Of a stretch of 64,000 nucleotides of DNA, positions 47,287 through 58,321 are shown one piece after another (within the stretch, counting starts at the first letter, position 1; every line of letters starts with the position of its first letter). Under the pieces are notes generated by a model. It did no database searches. It was not told where the DNA came from and worked only from the letters and a program-made list of their open reading frames with translations. The stretch is taken from positions 62,001 through 126,000 of the forward strand of contig WNNJ02000012.1 of NCBI GenBank assembly GCA_012934845.2, written 5' to 3'. Source of the DNA: Pomphorhynchus laevis. Its lineage: Eukaryota > Acanthocephala > Palaeacanthocephala > Echinorhynchida > Pomphorhynchidae. A program made the translations under genes and the position numbers.

Positions 47287-48010
47287 CTTTTCGGGCTGTG
47301 GTTTGGATTGGGAGCATTAGCCTTGACAGAGTATTGGAAGAGTTACTATCCCCAAATCACTATAGTGTCACTAAATCGACAAACCAATCCCGTCTTGGGG
47401 TGACTTCAGGAGTAGGGACTTATCTGTTACAGACATCCTTAACTCTTGGGGTCCACTTCCGGGCACCTCAAAATCCGTCGCTCCACTATCTTCTCGGGTC
47501 TGTCAGCTTTTGACAGCCGATCAGAGAGGAGAAGTGGCGTCACAATGCTTTTAACCTCACCATCCGATGTAGCCGGCATCAATATTAGTCGTAGAATTTT
47601 TTACCTAAGCGTAATCCAGTCTCATGTCCTAAAGATCTGCGACCCATTTCGATTCAAAAGCTTTTCGATCAGCTTTCGATCAGCGAAAGCTGATCTGGAT
47701 AGACTCAAACGTATTCTGAAGAGAGCTAGGAGGACTCTAAAACGGTCTCAGCATCTGTCATTGAATGGGAAAACTAAAGTGCGCCTCTAGAGTACTTGGC
47801 ATATCTCGAAATAACTCTTCTTTTCAAGAGTACGTTCCTCAGAGCAAAGACTAAGGTTTCTCAAGATCATCATCTCGCGATTACCGAGCATAGTCCTCAC
47901 CGATTGAATTCTTCGGGAGGGGGAAGGGTGCGAATCCGCGAATGGTTTAATCAGAGAGCGGCGTCTTGGATTGGCTGGACGGCTCAGATCCCTGTGGACC
48001 TGAGGCCGTG
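47287..48010 (+). pseudogene. LINE A relic with large internal deletion
   Basis: 47,287-47,660 corresponds to the linker of LINE A (compare 39,650-40,020: GACTTCAGGAGTAGGGACTT and GGTCCACTTCCGGGCACCTC in both). 47,660-48,010 corresponds to the C-terminal end (compare 40,755-41,070), including 'WIGWTAQIPVDLRP'. The RT core is missing. It marks the point where the tandem unit ends. Confidence 0.85.
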
Positions 48011-48026
48011 AAGACATTGGTAATTC

Positions 48027-48590
48027 AAACGGTAATATAACATCTGTCAGAATTACACAAACTTTGTAGTCTTGATACGGCATTATTTTCATGCAAATTT
48101 CCAATCAAGTTTAATAGATTTTTTTTCGTGTAATTTTACAATATACAAAACAACAAAATATTAAAAAAATTTCATTTAAACTATAAAGGGAAAACGTTTT
48201 ATAGATAATAGACAATATGCTTTTTAATGACACAATAAAACAACAGCAAAAATATTATTGAGTTATCACTATCCAAAATGTCTTCAATAAAGGATTTTAA
48301 TAGAAATGAATTAAATTATATCACAAATGAGACAATTTTAAATATTTAACATAAAGAAGTAGCGTGATACGATGATTAGAAAACAACATAGAATTTATGA
48401 AACATCATTTGATTGTGTGACTGGTAATTTACTAAAACGTTTAGATCAAACTGCAATATACTCTTTTGACACAACAAATTTAATGCAGACCAAGTTTAAA
48501 CTTCTATTTTAAATCCAACTGTTTATTGTAAATATCAAAATTTAACATGAATTAAACATTCACAGCAAACAAGAAAGGCAAAACTTGAAA
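48027..48590. repeat. Mosaic of two repeats known from the tandem unit
   Basis: 48,027-48,150 matches 16,160-16,290. 48,220-48,590 matches 7,570-7,910 (GACACAATAAAACAA, AAAATATTATTGA, then TAGAAAACAACATAGAATTTATGAAACAT, written here in parts) but is diverged. No genes. Confidence 0.65.
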
Positions 48591-48839
48591 ATATTTTATA
48601 ATTCAAAATATATTTTGAAATTTATATATAGGTTTTTTTATATATTTATTCTTTAAAAATTCTTGATAACTAACTATCGACAATTACTAATTATTTGCAA
48701 AACAATCGAGTAATGCAATCATACGACGATCAATTTTCAATCAAAATTTAAATTAAACGACGACAAAGATCGAATTGATGGATACCGGCGGAACTGATTA
48801 AAGTGGCGAGACAGGTTTAAACCTAATAACACGAGTACA

Positions 48840-49178
48840 ATGCTACATACGTTGCAAAGACTTCATGCTAACTGTGAACGGACTGCACCGCCGGCACGAC
48901 GGCGTATCAACTTGACTGGATACGGCAAGCCTCCTTCGATTCCCAAACAAATCATTGCAAATACATTATTGGATAGCAATCAGGTATTTCTCAATTCATG
49001 CAAAATAAGTTCGATAATGTTGTCAAAACTTCTGCGCTCGAACTTTCGCTTGGTTCGGCGAATACTAGGAGCAGCTAAGCCTACTTTTGCCAACAAACTT
49101 GGAGAACTAATTAACGCCGCAAATGCTCGCCCGCTAGATGACACCTTTTGGAGGCAATTTCTCGCAGAAAATCTTTGA
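48840..49178 (+). CDS. Hypothetical 112-codon frame next to the LTR element
   Basis: The frame starts 'MLHTLQRLHANCERTAPP' and ends 'DDTFWRQFLAENL', five bases before the 5' LTR. It is basic and richer in G+C than the DNA to its left. No family is recognised. It could be the end of a host exon, or a piece of an element into which the LTR retrotransposon inserted. The sequence right of the LTR element does not clearly continue it. Confidence 0.3.
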   Translation: MLHTLQRLHANCERTAPPARRRINLTGYGKPPSIPKQIIANTLLDSNQVFLNSCKISSIMLSKLLRSNFRLVRRILGAAKPTFANKLGELINAANARPLDDTFWRQFLAENL

Positions 49179-49183
49179 CCAAC

Positions 49184-49377
49184 TGTTATGTATGAACGAA
49201 CACACTGCAAATGTATGGCAATGACGATTATCACTGGCAGCAATGTGCTTGGCGGTATGCCTTTGTATTTTGACTATATATGTCGGATAGCGACTGTTTC
49301 TGAACGCTGGTGTTTTGTTTGTACTAAAAATTAAAAAACGTTAGCGTTTGCTTTGCAATGTCTGAAAACACAACAAT
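49184..49377 (+). repeat. 5' LTR of the Ty3/gypsy element
   Basis: Begins TGTTATGTATGAACG and ends at the limit of identity with the 3' LTR. The gag-pol ATG at 49,358 lies inside this repeat. Confidence 0.9.
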
Positions 49378-52300
49378 TGGCGACGAGGGTGGTTCAAAAT
49401 TTTCGTCGAACGACATTATGAAAATTGTATGGGAACAACAACGTACATTGACGAAGTTGATGGAAAGTCTGCAAAATCGTGAAAATCCCAATAAGGATTG
49501 CAATATACCGGCGTTTCAGCATTTCAATGCAGATCACGATAAGTGGATTGATTACGGGATTCAACTGAAGAATTTTTTGGGCATGCACAGAGTTGATTCA
49601 CAGATGCGACAAAAACAATTCTTACTGTCCAGTTGTGGTCAAGAAATTTTTCGCTTGGTTGGACAATTGATTCCGTCTTTCGAAAAAGAGGACATTACTT
49701 TCGAGATGATTATTAAGGAACTCGATCGTCATTTTAAAAAGCCGATGCATATAGTTGCAGCCAGATTCGAATTTACGCAATGTCGACAAAAAGCCAATCA
49801 GTCACATAAAGATTGGATAGCGGAAGCAAGGGGCCTGGCTAGTAAGTGTTCGTTTTTCGATCAATCCATTCAAACCGAACAGCAAGCAATCGACGACAGA
49901 TTGAGAGATCTGGTAATTGCATATACTCCAATCGAGGAAATACGTATGAGTCTATTACGATTAGACAATCCTACGTTAGACGATGTAATTAGGATTGCTT
50001 CTAATTGGGAAATGACACAAGCTACTAAGCACTTGTTAGCGACGGAAACCAGCTCGAATTATGCAAATGACTCGAAAAAGGATGTTGAAATTTCGCATGT
50101 TAATAAATTAAGTGCTGGACGTCGATCACAATGGAATAAAAATTCCATGCCTCGTTGTACACGATGTAATGGTTCAAATCACGTAAATGAGCAACAGTGT
50201 TGGGCTAAGAACGTAAAATGTCACCGTTGTGGTAAGATAGGTCATATTCGTCGATGCTGCAAGGTAGCACTACAAAATATTCATCAGTTGATATCAGACG
50301 AGAATGGTGATAATAAGGCTGTAGAGTTGGCTTTTCTCGAAATTCAAAACGTTTGTCGAAGGGACCATATCCTGGGACCGACATTGGAAGTGAGAATAAA
50401 CGGAGTTCAAGTGGAAATGGAGTTTGATACGGGAGCAATGTTGTCTGTAATATCTCAAAAAACATGGTCAAGTTGTGGTTCGCCTGAGCTAAGAGCGGGA
50501 AGATGGCTGAGAAGTTTTGGTGGAGGGTTGATAAAGAGCATAGGTCAATGTCAAGTGACTGTAGAACTAGATAATGTAGCCAAATTGTTGAATGTCGAGG
50601 TCGTATACGAAACAGAAAAGAGCTTGTTTGGACAACCGTGGATAGAAGCATTTAACATGTCCTTGCCACGTCAAGTAAGATCCCGCCCACGAGCTATCAA
50701 TCAGTTAAATTTAAATCAACAAGGTGCATCCGATTTAAACCACATGTTACTCAGATTTAAGGAGTTATTCAATGAAGATCTTGGGAACATTAAGGATTTG
50801 GAGATAAAGTTACAAGTTGATCCATCGGCTATTGCACGATGCATTCCGGCTCGTCGCGTACCACTGCCATTAAAGCCAAAAATCGAAGAAGAGTTAAAGC
50901 GCCTTTTATCGAATGGAACATTAGAGCAAGTTGATTCAAACTGTAATTATATTGAATGGGCGAGTCCAATTGTTTCTGTGCTCAAGAAGGATAACTCAAT
51001 AAGACTTTGCGCTGACTTCAAGGCGACAATTAATCCGTATCTGAATTGTGATTGTTTCGAATTACCGACATTTGAGGAGATACTGAGCAAAATCGCAGGA
51101 GGCACCTTGTATTCAGTATTGGATTTAAAGGATGCGTATTCACAAATGAAAGTTCATCAAGACTCTCGAAAGTATTTGACCATATCGACACCCTTCGGAT
51201 ATTATCAATATCGTCGATTACCATTTGGGTTATCCATTGCACCAATTTTGTTCCAGCGTTATATGAATCAATTACTCGGTACGATTCCGGGCGTCGCAGT
51301 TTATCTGGATGATGTTGTAGTTGCAGGTGAAACACGTTCAGAACATATAGACAGACTTCGAAGTGTAATGACAAGATTATTGAATGCGGGAATACGAGTT
51401 AAACGTGAAAAGTGTTTATTTCTTCAAGAACAAGTCAAATTTCTGGGACACGTGTTAGATAAAGGAATGGTAAAAGTTGATCCAGAGAAAGTTGATACTA
51501 TTCAAAATATTTGTCCACCGTCAAATCCTAAAGAACTGCGAACGTTCTTGGGAACCATAGGGTTCCTTGAACGTTTTATTCCTCATTTGCGGTCGCAGTG
51601 TGCTGACTTGTATTCGTTAACGGGTGTACGAGCGAATTGGAACTGGACAGATCGGCATCAAAGCCAATTTGAATTGGTCAAGCAAAGTATGCTAAAACCG
51701 AAAATTTTAATACCATATGATGGGAAGAGTAACCTGAAGCTGTATTGTGATGCTTGTGAGAGAGGCTTAGGAGCCGTACTGCTTCAAGAAACTAAAAACA
51801 ACCGTTATCTGCCGATTGCATACGCATCAAGAAAATTGAGCAGCGCGGAAATAAATTACTCGCAAATCGACCGGGAGGCACTTGCACTTATATTCGGTGT
51901 CAATAAGTTTCGATATTTTCTATTAGGTAGAAAGTTCGTACTCATCACTGATCACAAACCTTTGAAATACATATTCGGAAATCAACGTAATTTGCCAAAG
52001 ATCGCGAATCAGCGTTTAGTCAGATGGGCATTGTTGTTGAGTCAATTCGACTACGAACTCGAATGCATTCCAGGAAAAGATAACATAATTGCCGATGTCC
52101 TCTCCAGATTTCCATGTCAAGGCCTTGACTGTGCAGAAACGTCGGGAACAAATGATATCTGTGTGAATTTGTTATGTGAGGACACACCTTTATTATCCGC
52201 AACAGCTATTCGCGAAGCTACGAAACAAGATTTGATTCTAAAAAAGGTGACGCAATATGTGTCGATCGGTTGGCCAAACAAAGTTACAGACTCGAACATT

Positions 52301-53512
52301 CATTATTACAGCACAAGACGCAATGAGTTATCATTTGAAAATGGAATTTTGCTTTTAGGAGCGCGTGTATTAATTCCGACGAGTCTACGGGAGACAGTTT
52401 TGCGAGCTTTGCATGCAGGCCATCCGGGAATTGTGGCTATGAAGTCCTTATCACGATATTACGTATGGTGGCCTGGATTGGATGCTGATATCGAGCGCTC
52501 AGTACAAAATTGTAACGATTGTCAGCGTTTCCGGAATAACGAACCTAACCATCCACTTCACAATTGGCCTGTACCCAGCGATATATGGACTAGGATTCAC
52601 GTAGATTTCGCCGGACCATCCCAACAGGAGTATTACTTTGTGGTTCAGTGTGCTCTATCAAAATGGCCAGAGGTTATTAAGATGCAATGTACAAGTGCTC
52701 ACTCAACAATAAAGGTATTAAGAGAAATATTTGCCAGAAATGGGGTTCCGGAAGAGCTGGTATCAGACAATGGTCCCCCGTTTCAGTCTTCCGAATTCGC
52801 GAATTTTTTGCAGTCTAATGGAGTAAAGCATGTAAGAGTATCTCCGTATCACCCAAGATCAAACGGTTTAGCGGAGAGGTTTATTCAAGTACTAAAGAAT
52901 AAAGTGATCAGACCTTACAATATACACGATCGTCCAAAGCGATTGCAGCAATTCTTATTGTCGTATAGAAACACACCGCACAGTGCCACAGGAAAACCAC
53001 CATCAATTGTCTTTACCGGTCATCGTTTGACTACCTTATTTGATCGTTTGAAACCGAATCTACGTTCTACACTTGAAGGTTATCAAGCAAATAACAAAAT
53101 ACATTTCGATAAGAAATCCAAACCGAGGGAGTTTTATTCAGGAGAAAAGGTGTGGTATCGGCAGAAAAGTAACGAACCGTGGTCGGCGGGGGAAATAGAA
53201 AAGCGCTCAAACTGGACATCGTATGTCGTGAGCAACGCTGATCAAAACTACAGATTACACGCCGATATGCTTCGTAAAGGAGAAGGTATAGAGAATCGAG
53301 AAATTACCAATGATGCAGACAATGATCAAGAGAAAATGAATTCAACATTGTCACAGCGGATTGAGATAACTAGTGATCAAAGTCCACTTACCATTACGAA
53401 TTCGGCGGATGAAAAAAATCTTGAACATGATAATTGCCATCGCCAATTACCTAGACGATCAGAAAGAGTCCGTAAAGTACCTGTTCGATATGGCTGGAAT
53501 GTGGCGTACTAA
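49358..53512 (+). CDS. Gag-pol polyprotein of the Ty3/gypsy element
   Basis: One frame of 1,384 codons. Approximate order: gag (1-260), zinc knuckles including 'CHRCGKIGHIRRCC' (about 265-300), protease 'EFDTGA' (about 356), RT with 'YLDDVVV' (about 649), RNase H from 'YCDACERGLGAVLL' (about 796), integrase with 'HAGHPG' and CX2C (from about 1,018) and 'SDNGPPF' (about 1,137), then a C-terminal tail. Domain order RT-RNaseH-IN defines Ty3/gypsy; the fused gag-pol frame without envelope fits mag-like elements. It encodes the proteins for particle assembly, reverse transcription and integration. Confidence 0.93.
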   Translation: MSENTTIGDEGGSKFSSNDIMKIVWEQQRTLTKLMESLQNRENPNKDCNIPAFQHFNADHDKWIDYGIQLKNFLGMHRVDSQMRQKQFLLSSCGQEIFRLVGQLIPSFEKEDITFEMIIKELDRHFKKPMHIVAARFEFTQCRQKANQSHKDWIAEARGLASKCSFFDQSIQTEQQAIDDRLRDLVIAYTPIEEIRMSLLRLDNPTLDDVIRIASNWEMTQATKHLLATETSSNYANDSKKDVEISHVNKLSAGRRSQWNKNSMPRCTRCNGSNHVNEQQCWAKNVKCHRCGKIGHIRRCCKVALQNIHQLISDENGDNKAVELAFLEIQNVCRRDHILGPTLEVRINGVQVEMEFDTGAMLSVISQKTWSSCGSPELRAGRWLRSFGGGLIKSIGQCQVTVELDNVAKLLNVEVVYETEKSLFGQPWIEAFNMSLPRQVRSRPRAINQLNLNQQGASDLNHMLLRFKELFNEDLGNIKDLEIKLQVDPSAIARCIPARRVPLPLKPKIEEELKRLLSNGTLEQVDSNCNYIEWASPIVSVLKKDNSIRLCADFKATINPYLNCDCFELPTFEEILSKIAGGTLYSVLDLKDAYSQMKVHQDSRKYLTISTPFGYYQYRRLPFGLSIAPILFQRYMNQLLGTIPGVAVYLDDVVVAGETRSEHIDRLRSVMTRLLNAGIRVKREKCLFLQEQVKFLGHVLDKGMVKVDPEKVDTIQNICPPSNPKELRTFLGTIGFLERFIPHLRSQCADLYSLTGVRANWNWTDRHQSQFELVKQSMLKPKILIPYDGKSNLKLYCDACERGLGAVLLQETKNNRYLPIAYASRKLSSAEINYSQIDREALALIFGVNKFRYFLLGRKFVLITDHKPLKYIFGNQRNLPKIANQRLVRWALLLSQFDYELECIPGKDNIIADVLSRFPCQGLDCAETSGTNDICVNLLCEDTPLLSATAIREATKQDLILKKVTQYVSIGWPNKVTDSNIHYYSTRRNELSFENGILLLGARVLIPTSLRETVLRALHAGHPGIVAMKSLSRYYVWWPGLDADIERSVQNCNDCQRFRNNEPNHPLHNWPVPSDIWTRIHVDFAGPSQQEYYFVVQCALSKWPEVIKMQCTSAHSTIKVLREIFARNGVPEELVSDNGPPFQSSEFANFLQSNGVKHVRVSPYHPRSNGLAERFIQVLKNKVIRPYNIHDRPKRLQQFLLSYRNTPHSATGKPPSIVFTGHRLTTLFDRLKPNLRSTLEGYQANNKIHFDKKSKPREFYSGEKVWYRQKSNEPWSAGEIEKRSNWTSYVVSNADQNYRLHADMLRKGEGIENREITNDADNDQEKMNSTLSQRIEITSDQSPLTITNSADEKNLEHDNCHRQLPRRSERVRKVPVRYGWNVAY

Positions 53513-53541
53513 AAAGACCACATTTATATGGGGAAGAGGAA

Positions 53542-53735
53542 TGTTGTGTATGAACGAACACACTGCAAATGTATGGCAATGACGATTATCACTGGCAGCA
53601 ATGTGCTTGGCGGTATGCCTTTGTATTTTGACTATATATGTCGGATAGCGACTGTTTCTGAACGCTGGTGTTTTGTTTGTACTAAAAATTAAAAAACGTT
53701 AGCGTTTGCTTTGCAATGTCTGAAAACACAACAAT
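53542..53735 (+). repeat. 3' LTR of the Ty3/gypsy element
   Basis: Begins TGTTGTGTATGAACG; otherwise the same as the 5' LTR across its length. Right flank begins CTTACGATGGG. Confidence 0.9.
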
Positions 53736-53829
53736 CTTACGATGGGTTGGTCTGTTAGGAAAGTTTCACGAATTTCGAAACGGTTTTACCATCACCAGTT
53801 AAAATTTTTGAAATAACTCCAGAGCGGAT

Positions 53830-54390
53830 TTCGTCTTCAACGTAAGTTTCCGGAAATTATAGAATTTGTGGAAATGTGCTACAACGGTCCAAGCACTCTG
53901 ATTTTCGGCTACAGTGCTAGTGAATCATCGGAGGGAGTTCAGAGTGGCGACCCCCCAGACCTTTTCTGTTCTCGCTAACTATCAACATGCTAGCCCACAG
54001 CCTTTCCTCACCACTTGTATTGTGGTATCTCGATGACTGCTGTATAAGTTGATAACTGTTCACTCTTGCTAACGCAATCATTAACATCTAACAACAGGCA
54101 TCTTCTATCGGCTTTCACTTACCCGCAGACAAGTGCCAAATCATCATCGCCGACAGCACTGATGTCCAACATCTGATTGAATTTATGTCAGACGCCAATG
54201 TATGTGATGTATCGTCTTCCGACTTACTCAACGCGCCCCTTTGCAGCGGAAGTCACCTCGTATCATTTTTGGAATAAGCCATCCACAACCTTGGCAGGTA
54301 GGACAGTAGCTTCGCAAACTAGCGAAGCAGGACGCGTTTTTCATATTGCGTCATTGTCTGATGCTACCGTAGTTCAGCTTTCTACTACGC
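53830..54390 (+). pseudogene. Reverse-transcriptase relic, GKRPDG-type family
   Basis: Plus-strand translation shows 'FPEIIEFVEMCYNGPSTLIFG' in part, then 'SSEGVQSGDP' (RT motif B region) and, after a frame change, 'LSSPLVLWYLDDCC' (catalytic YLDD) at about 54,020. From 54,150 to 54,390 it matches 9,609-9,850 of the tandem unit. It therefore supplies RT core pieces missing there. The match ends abruptly at TACTACGCT, where LINE B sequence begins. Confidence 0.65.
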
Positions 54391-56200
54391 TTGATCCATT
54401 TTCTATTTATCTCAATTCTGAAAATTTATCTGAAATCAGTAATAATTTTTATACCATCATAAATGAGGGATTTATTCTGTTCCTTAGAAAAAACAATATA
54501 ATCCAGCATAATAATTCTAACGACAGTTCAAGTCTCTTAAAGAATAATATACTTGAAGGCATAAATAAGTGTGTATTGAATGCATCTTACACTTTTTTAT
54601 ACAAACAAAGATCGACAAATCGCAATTACTCAAACATCAAAATCAAAAAATTAAAAATGAAACAAAATTTATTAGATCTATGTGGAAATCTTGAGTAGGC
54701 GTGTAAGATTCAAGCGTACATAGACATACTGCAATATAAGTTAATCCTAACTAATGAAATAAAGAAGTTTAAATGCTACAAACCGTTATCGAAGAACTGG
54801 TTGAATACAGTACACTATCGAAAATTTAGAACTTGAAAACGGCAGCATCCCGTTGGATCTCATCAACATCTTTTGACGTAGTCCAAGAAGCTATTAGTAC
54901 CAAATTAACATATAACGCTGAAACCTGTAATGACGAAAAGATACTAAACAAATGCCTGATATTAGACTGTATCAACACATCGGTAGGCATCGACCTCTCC
55001 TACGATGAGAAGCATTTCCTCGTAACTCGAAAGTTTCAAGCAATGTAATGTCATGCCCTCCTGCTGCAATAAAACTTCTAAGCTTAAAGAATAAAATCAG
55101 AATAGCCAAACATCTTGTAAATTGCCCACTGTCAGAGATTCTAAGCATTGGATGTGGCAAAATGATAATTTTACCGAAAAATAAATGTATCAATAATATT
55201 AAAGATATTCGTCCAATCACAATTTCAAACCCCCTACTAACGGCTGTTGAAAGAGCTTTAGCAATAAAAGTCTCTGAATTTTACGAAAGCAACAACCTGA
55301 TAAACAAAATCATTTTCGGTTTTAGAAAAAGAAAAAGCACAATTGGTGCAGTACGAGACTTACAAATGTTTATTAATAAATATAACTGTCCTTGGATACT
55401 TTATTCTCTAGATATTCCAGCAGCTTTTGATAATAGACCTTAAGAAGAAATTTTAAAAACATTGATAAGGGATAAAGTTCCAAGTAACATAATTAAGAGA
55501 ATATGGGCTTGTCTCAAAGCCAGATATTTCTACATTAACGGATATAAAGATACAATATATTATCTAACGCAAAGAGTGCCACACAGATCTCCATTAAGTC
55601 CGATACTTTATGTAATTTCTACAAGACATATCTTAAGCAAGATATGTGATAAATTTGTGCATGGAGTCATCTACGCTGACGACATTTCTTTGGTCTTTCT
55701 AAAATCCAAAAAGATGGCTTCAAAAGAAAAATGTATGGAGAAATCCAAGGGCATCATTGACAAAATAAAACATCACCTGTCACGCTTAGGTTTAAATTTA
55801 AACCTAACATGACTAAATTTAAATACATTACAGGAAAATTCAAGCATAAACGTGAATTTGATAGATTTGATGAAACATTTCACGGAAAACATTGCAGGAT
55901 AGTAAAGATTTTAGGTTCAACTTTTACTCCATCATTGTCGAATAAGCCAGATATGAATTAACTCAAAAAATCTTTAAAAAAGGTTTGTCAGTTTTTCACC
56001 GAGCGTTAACACTTGATATCTTATTAAGAAGATCATGCATTCTTTTAAATACATTTATTCTCTCGGGTTTATACTTCTACTCAAGTTATATGCCACCAGA
56101 ACAACATCGCCCATACCTAGACTGTGTAATGAAAATGTTAAGAACAAACAAAATCACCAGTAGTAGCTTGAACCAAAACATGTTAAAAAAATAAACATTT
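54391..56200 (+). pseudogene. LINE B reverse transcriptase, left arm of inverted repeat
   Basis: Consecutive frames (54,391-54,698, 54,833-55,048, 55,048-55,443, 55,462-55,812 and 55,985-56,194) show a non-LTR RT: 'DIRPITISNPL', 'IIFGFRKRKSTIGAVRDLQ', 'LYSLDIPAAFDN' (motif A), 'SPLSPILY' (motif B) and 'GVIYADDISLVF' (motif C). Frame changes and stops separate them. The 5' end is cut at 54,391. The same blocks lie inverted at 60,160-62,010. Confidence 0.8.
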
Positions 56201-56554
56201 TATTATAAAAAATTATAAGTAGTTGATGGAAAAAAAATTTTCCTTTTTTTTTCAAAAATTTAGAGAAACTTTTATTAATTTTTTTAACTACGTCGGTTAT
56301 TTCATTTTTGCTATTTATTTTTGTTTATACAAATGTTTAATATTACTTTTTTTGTCTGTGTACACTATGTATTGGAACGCTTGCTTAAAAGAATCCTAGA
56401 CTAAAATTTGAAGAGAATGATAAGAAGATGCAGAGATAAAAATCACAGAAGAAAGCGCGAATCGAAAATTCCTGAGAAACGGGATATGACACTCTTAACA
56501 CAATTCTTTATGTATTTTTCGGATGTTATCTACTTTTTCAAAAAAATTGTTTCT

Positions 56555-56810
56555 TCTTCTTTGGACGCAGGTGCTTCCATTGAACTCTTTAAAATATTTA
56601 AATGCGAACAACTTCTTGTGGCACACGCTGATGATATCACAGCCCTGTTCTCTGCACGCAGGTGCAAAGACGTAGTATAAGACATCATATGTTTCTTTTT
56701 AAGATTAAAAGAACAGTGACCCAAGTCCAATGTTATTTTAAATTCAGCTAAATCGCAAATGGTTGTCTTTCATGGCGTCTCTGAAACAAAGTTAACCTTA
56801 GAGTAACCGG
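56555..56810 (+). pseudogene. LINE A RT fragment inserted in the left arm
   Basis: Matches 40,425-40,640 of LINE A: 'LFKIFKCEQLLVAHADDITALF' is written here in part as 'HADDITALF' against 'YADDTTALF', followed by the same 'RRCKDVV'. About 85% identical by eye. It has stops and no ends. Confidence 0.8.
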
Positions 56811-56825
56811 TCTACTCGGTAAATC

Positions 56826-57077
56826 ATGTGGTTGACCAGCTGCACAAACCTATTCGATTATTGCATGATCCCGTTAGAAAAGCATGGTTCTACGATTAAC
56901 CGTTTTAGTTTATTACCAAACTGGTGCAAGAATGCTGTCGCTTCTGTTTGCACTTTGACCATTGATTCCACATCAACTGGTGTAAACGAGTATTGTTTCA
57001 CTTTATTGTCAAGTCGTTACCCTGATTATCCTCCTAGTTCCACAGAAAATTCTGTTATTCCACATCTACTAACATAA
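56826..57077 (+). other. Open frame of unknown origin, repeated in part at 59,545-59,720
   Basis: An 83-codon frame with 'LFDYCMIPLEKHGSTINRF' and 'SRYPDYPPSSTENS'. 56,910-57,080 recurs in the same orientation at 59,545-59,720, although the surrounding inverted repeat would predict the opposite orientation. No family recognised. Confidence 0.4.
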
Positions 57078-57084
57078 ACTTTTC

Positions 57085-57225
57085 GTGGTCCGTTATGCAT
57101 TCACCATGGCTGCACTACGCCTTTGGAACAAACATCCTCGTGACACAAAATCATTGATGTCACTTAAACACTTCAAAACTTCCTTGATCGCCATACTTCT
57201 TGCAAACGAACTAAAATAACACTTT
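57085..57225 (+). pseudogene. 3'-terminal fragment of a CR1/L2-like LINE ORF2
   Basis: The frame 'AFTMAALRLWNKHPRD' followed by 'LKHFKTSLIA' fits the very end of CR1/L2/Jockey-group ORF2 proteins, which typically read AAPxLWNxLPxxIR...SxxxFKxxLKxxL. Only about 45 codons are present. Family naming is tentative. Confidence 0.55.
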
Positions 57226-58321
57226 CAGCTGCAATCAATTCAATAACTCTACACACAAGTTCAAACATTCATTCTTTATTAACTACTACTAGATTAGACA
57301 AGTATATCGTTAAAATAACCTGGCAATGCATGATATCAAGGAAACATTTTAATAAAAGCGTTATACGAAACTTTATTAACAAATATAAAATTGTGAAAAC
57401 ATTCAAGATAATAAGATTTAACCAATCTAATGACATTATATCGTTTTTGACCCGAAAGTATAATATTTCACAACATTACAACTTTATGTTACTTGTTTTA
57501 CTTTAATAAAGGCTTACTTATAATATAATTGTAACATACAAAATTTGAGAGATAATATCATAAAGTAAGTTATACCTGGAAGAATTCGAGATAAAAATTT
57601 GAAGAAACGACAAAAATTAGAAAGGTTTTTAAATACTTAGAAAGCATTGATTTTTAACCTTATCAAAACGATACCTGTAAGAATTCGAGATTAAAATTTG
57701 AAGGAAACGAAAAGAAGACACAGAGTCAAACAGCCACAGAAGATACAGTGCGAAACATAAAACTCATGAGAACCTAGATATGACATTAATGTTGTAACCC
57801 TCTTGAAAAATTCATTTGTGTTTTTTGGAATGCTTTCTACTTTTTCAAATAAATAAAAAAAAAACTGAAATTACAGATGTTCGCTAAAACAATTTTTTAA
57901 AAAGCAGTATTCTCTAAATATAAATAGTAGAAAATTAAACAAGATCCTTATGAGATAAGTTGAACATCCAATTTAAATGATCGACATTAAAATATATTTT
58001 AATAATTAAATTTCGCCATAACATTACTTAATTAAGAAAAAGACAATATAAATTGTATAACCAATTTATATTGATATTAATATATATTGATATCAATTTA
58101 TATTTATATTTATTTATAGCTGACTACTGTGATATTAATATCATCATGAAAAACATTCACCTAAAAAACGTTTGAGATCTAAAGTAAATACAGTAAGTTT
58201 CCAAACATAAAGTGTCCAATGATGATTTGCTTAATGAGCACAGAGGACATACCACGCCGATGCAGTAGTTTAAAAGAATAATATTAGCATTTCTCAATGG
58301 CATATTCTTTGGAGTAGCAGG

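Larger units (their letters stand above)
49184..53735 (+). mobile_element. Ty3/gypsy LTR retrotransposon (mag-like), looks whole and young
   Basis: Two 194-bp direct repeats (49,184-49,377 and 53,542-53,735) differ at one position by eye. The first is followed at once by TGGCGACGAGGG, which has the TGG start of a tRNA primer-binding site. Between them is one long gag-pol reading frame. No purine-rich tract was fixed, and no matching target-site duplication is visible. The close LTR identity suggests a recent insertion. The family call rests on domain order PR-RT-RNaseH-IN and a single gag-pol frame. Confidence 0.93.

Noticed and set aside
50205-50651. Minus-strand frames inside the LTR element
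   Set aside because: Shadows of the long gag-pol frame.
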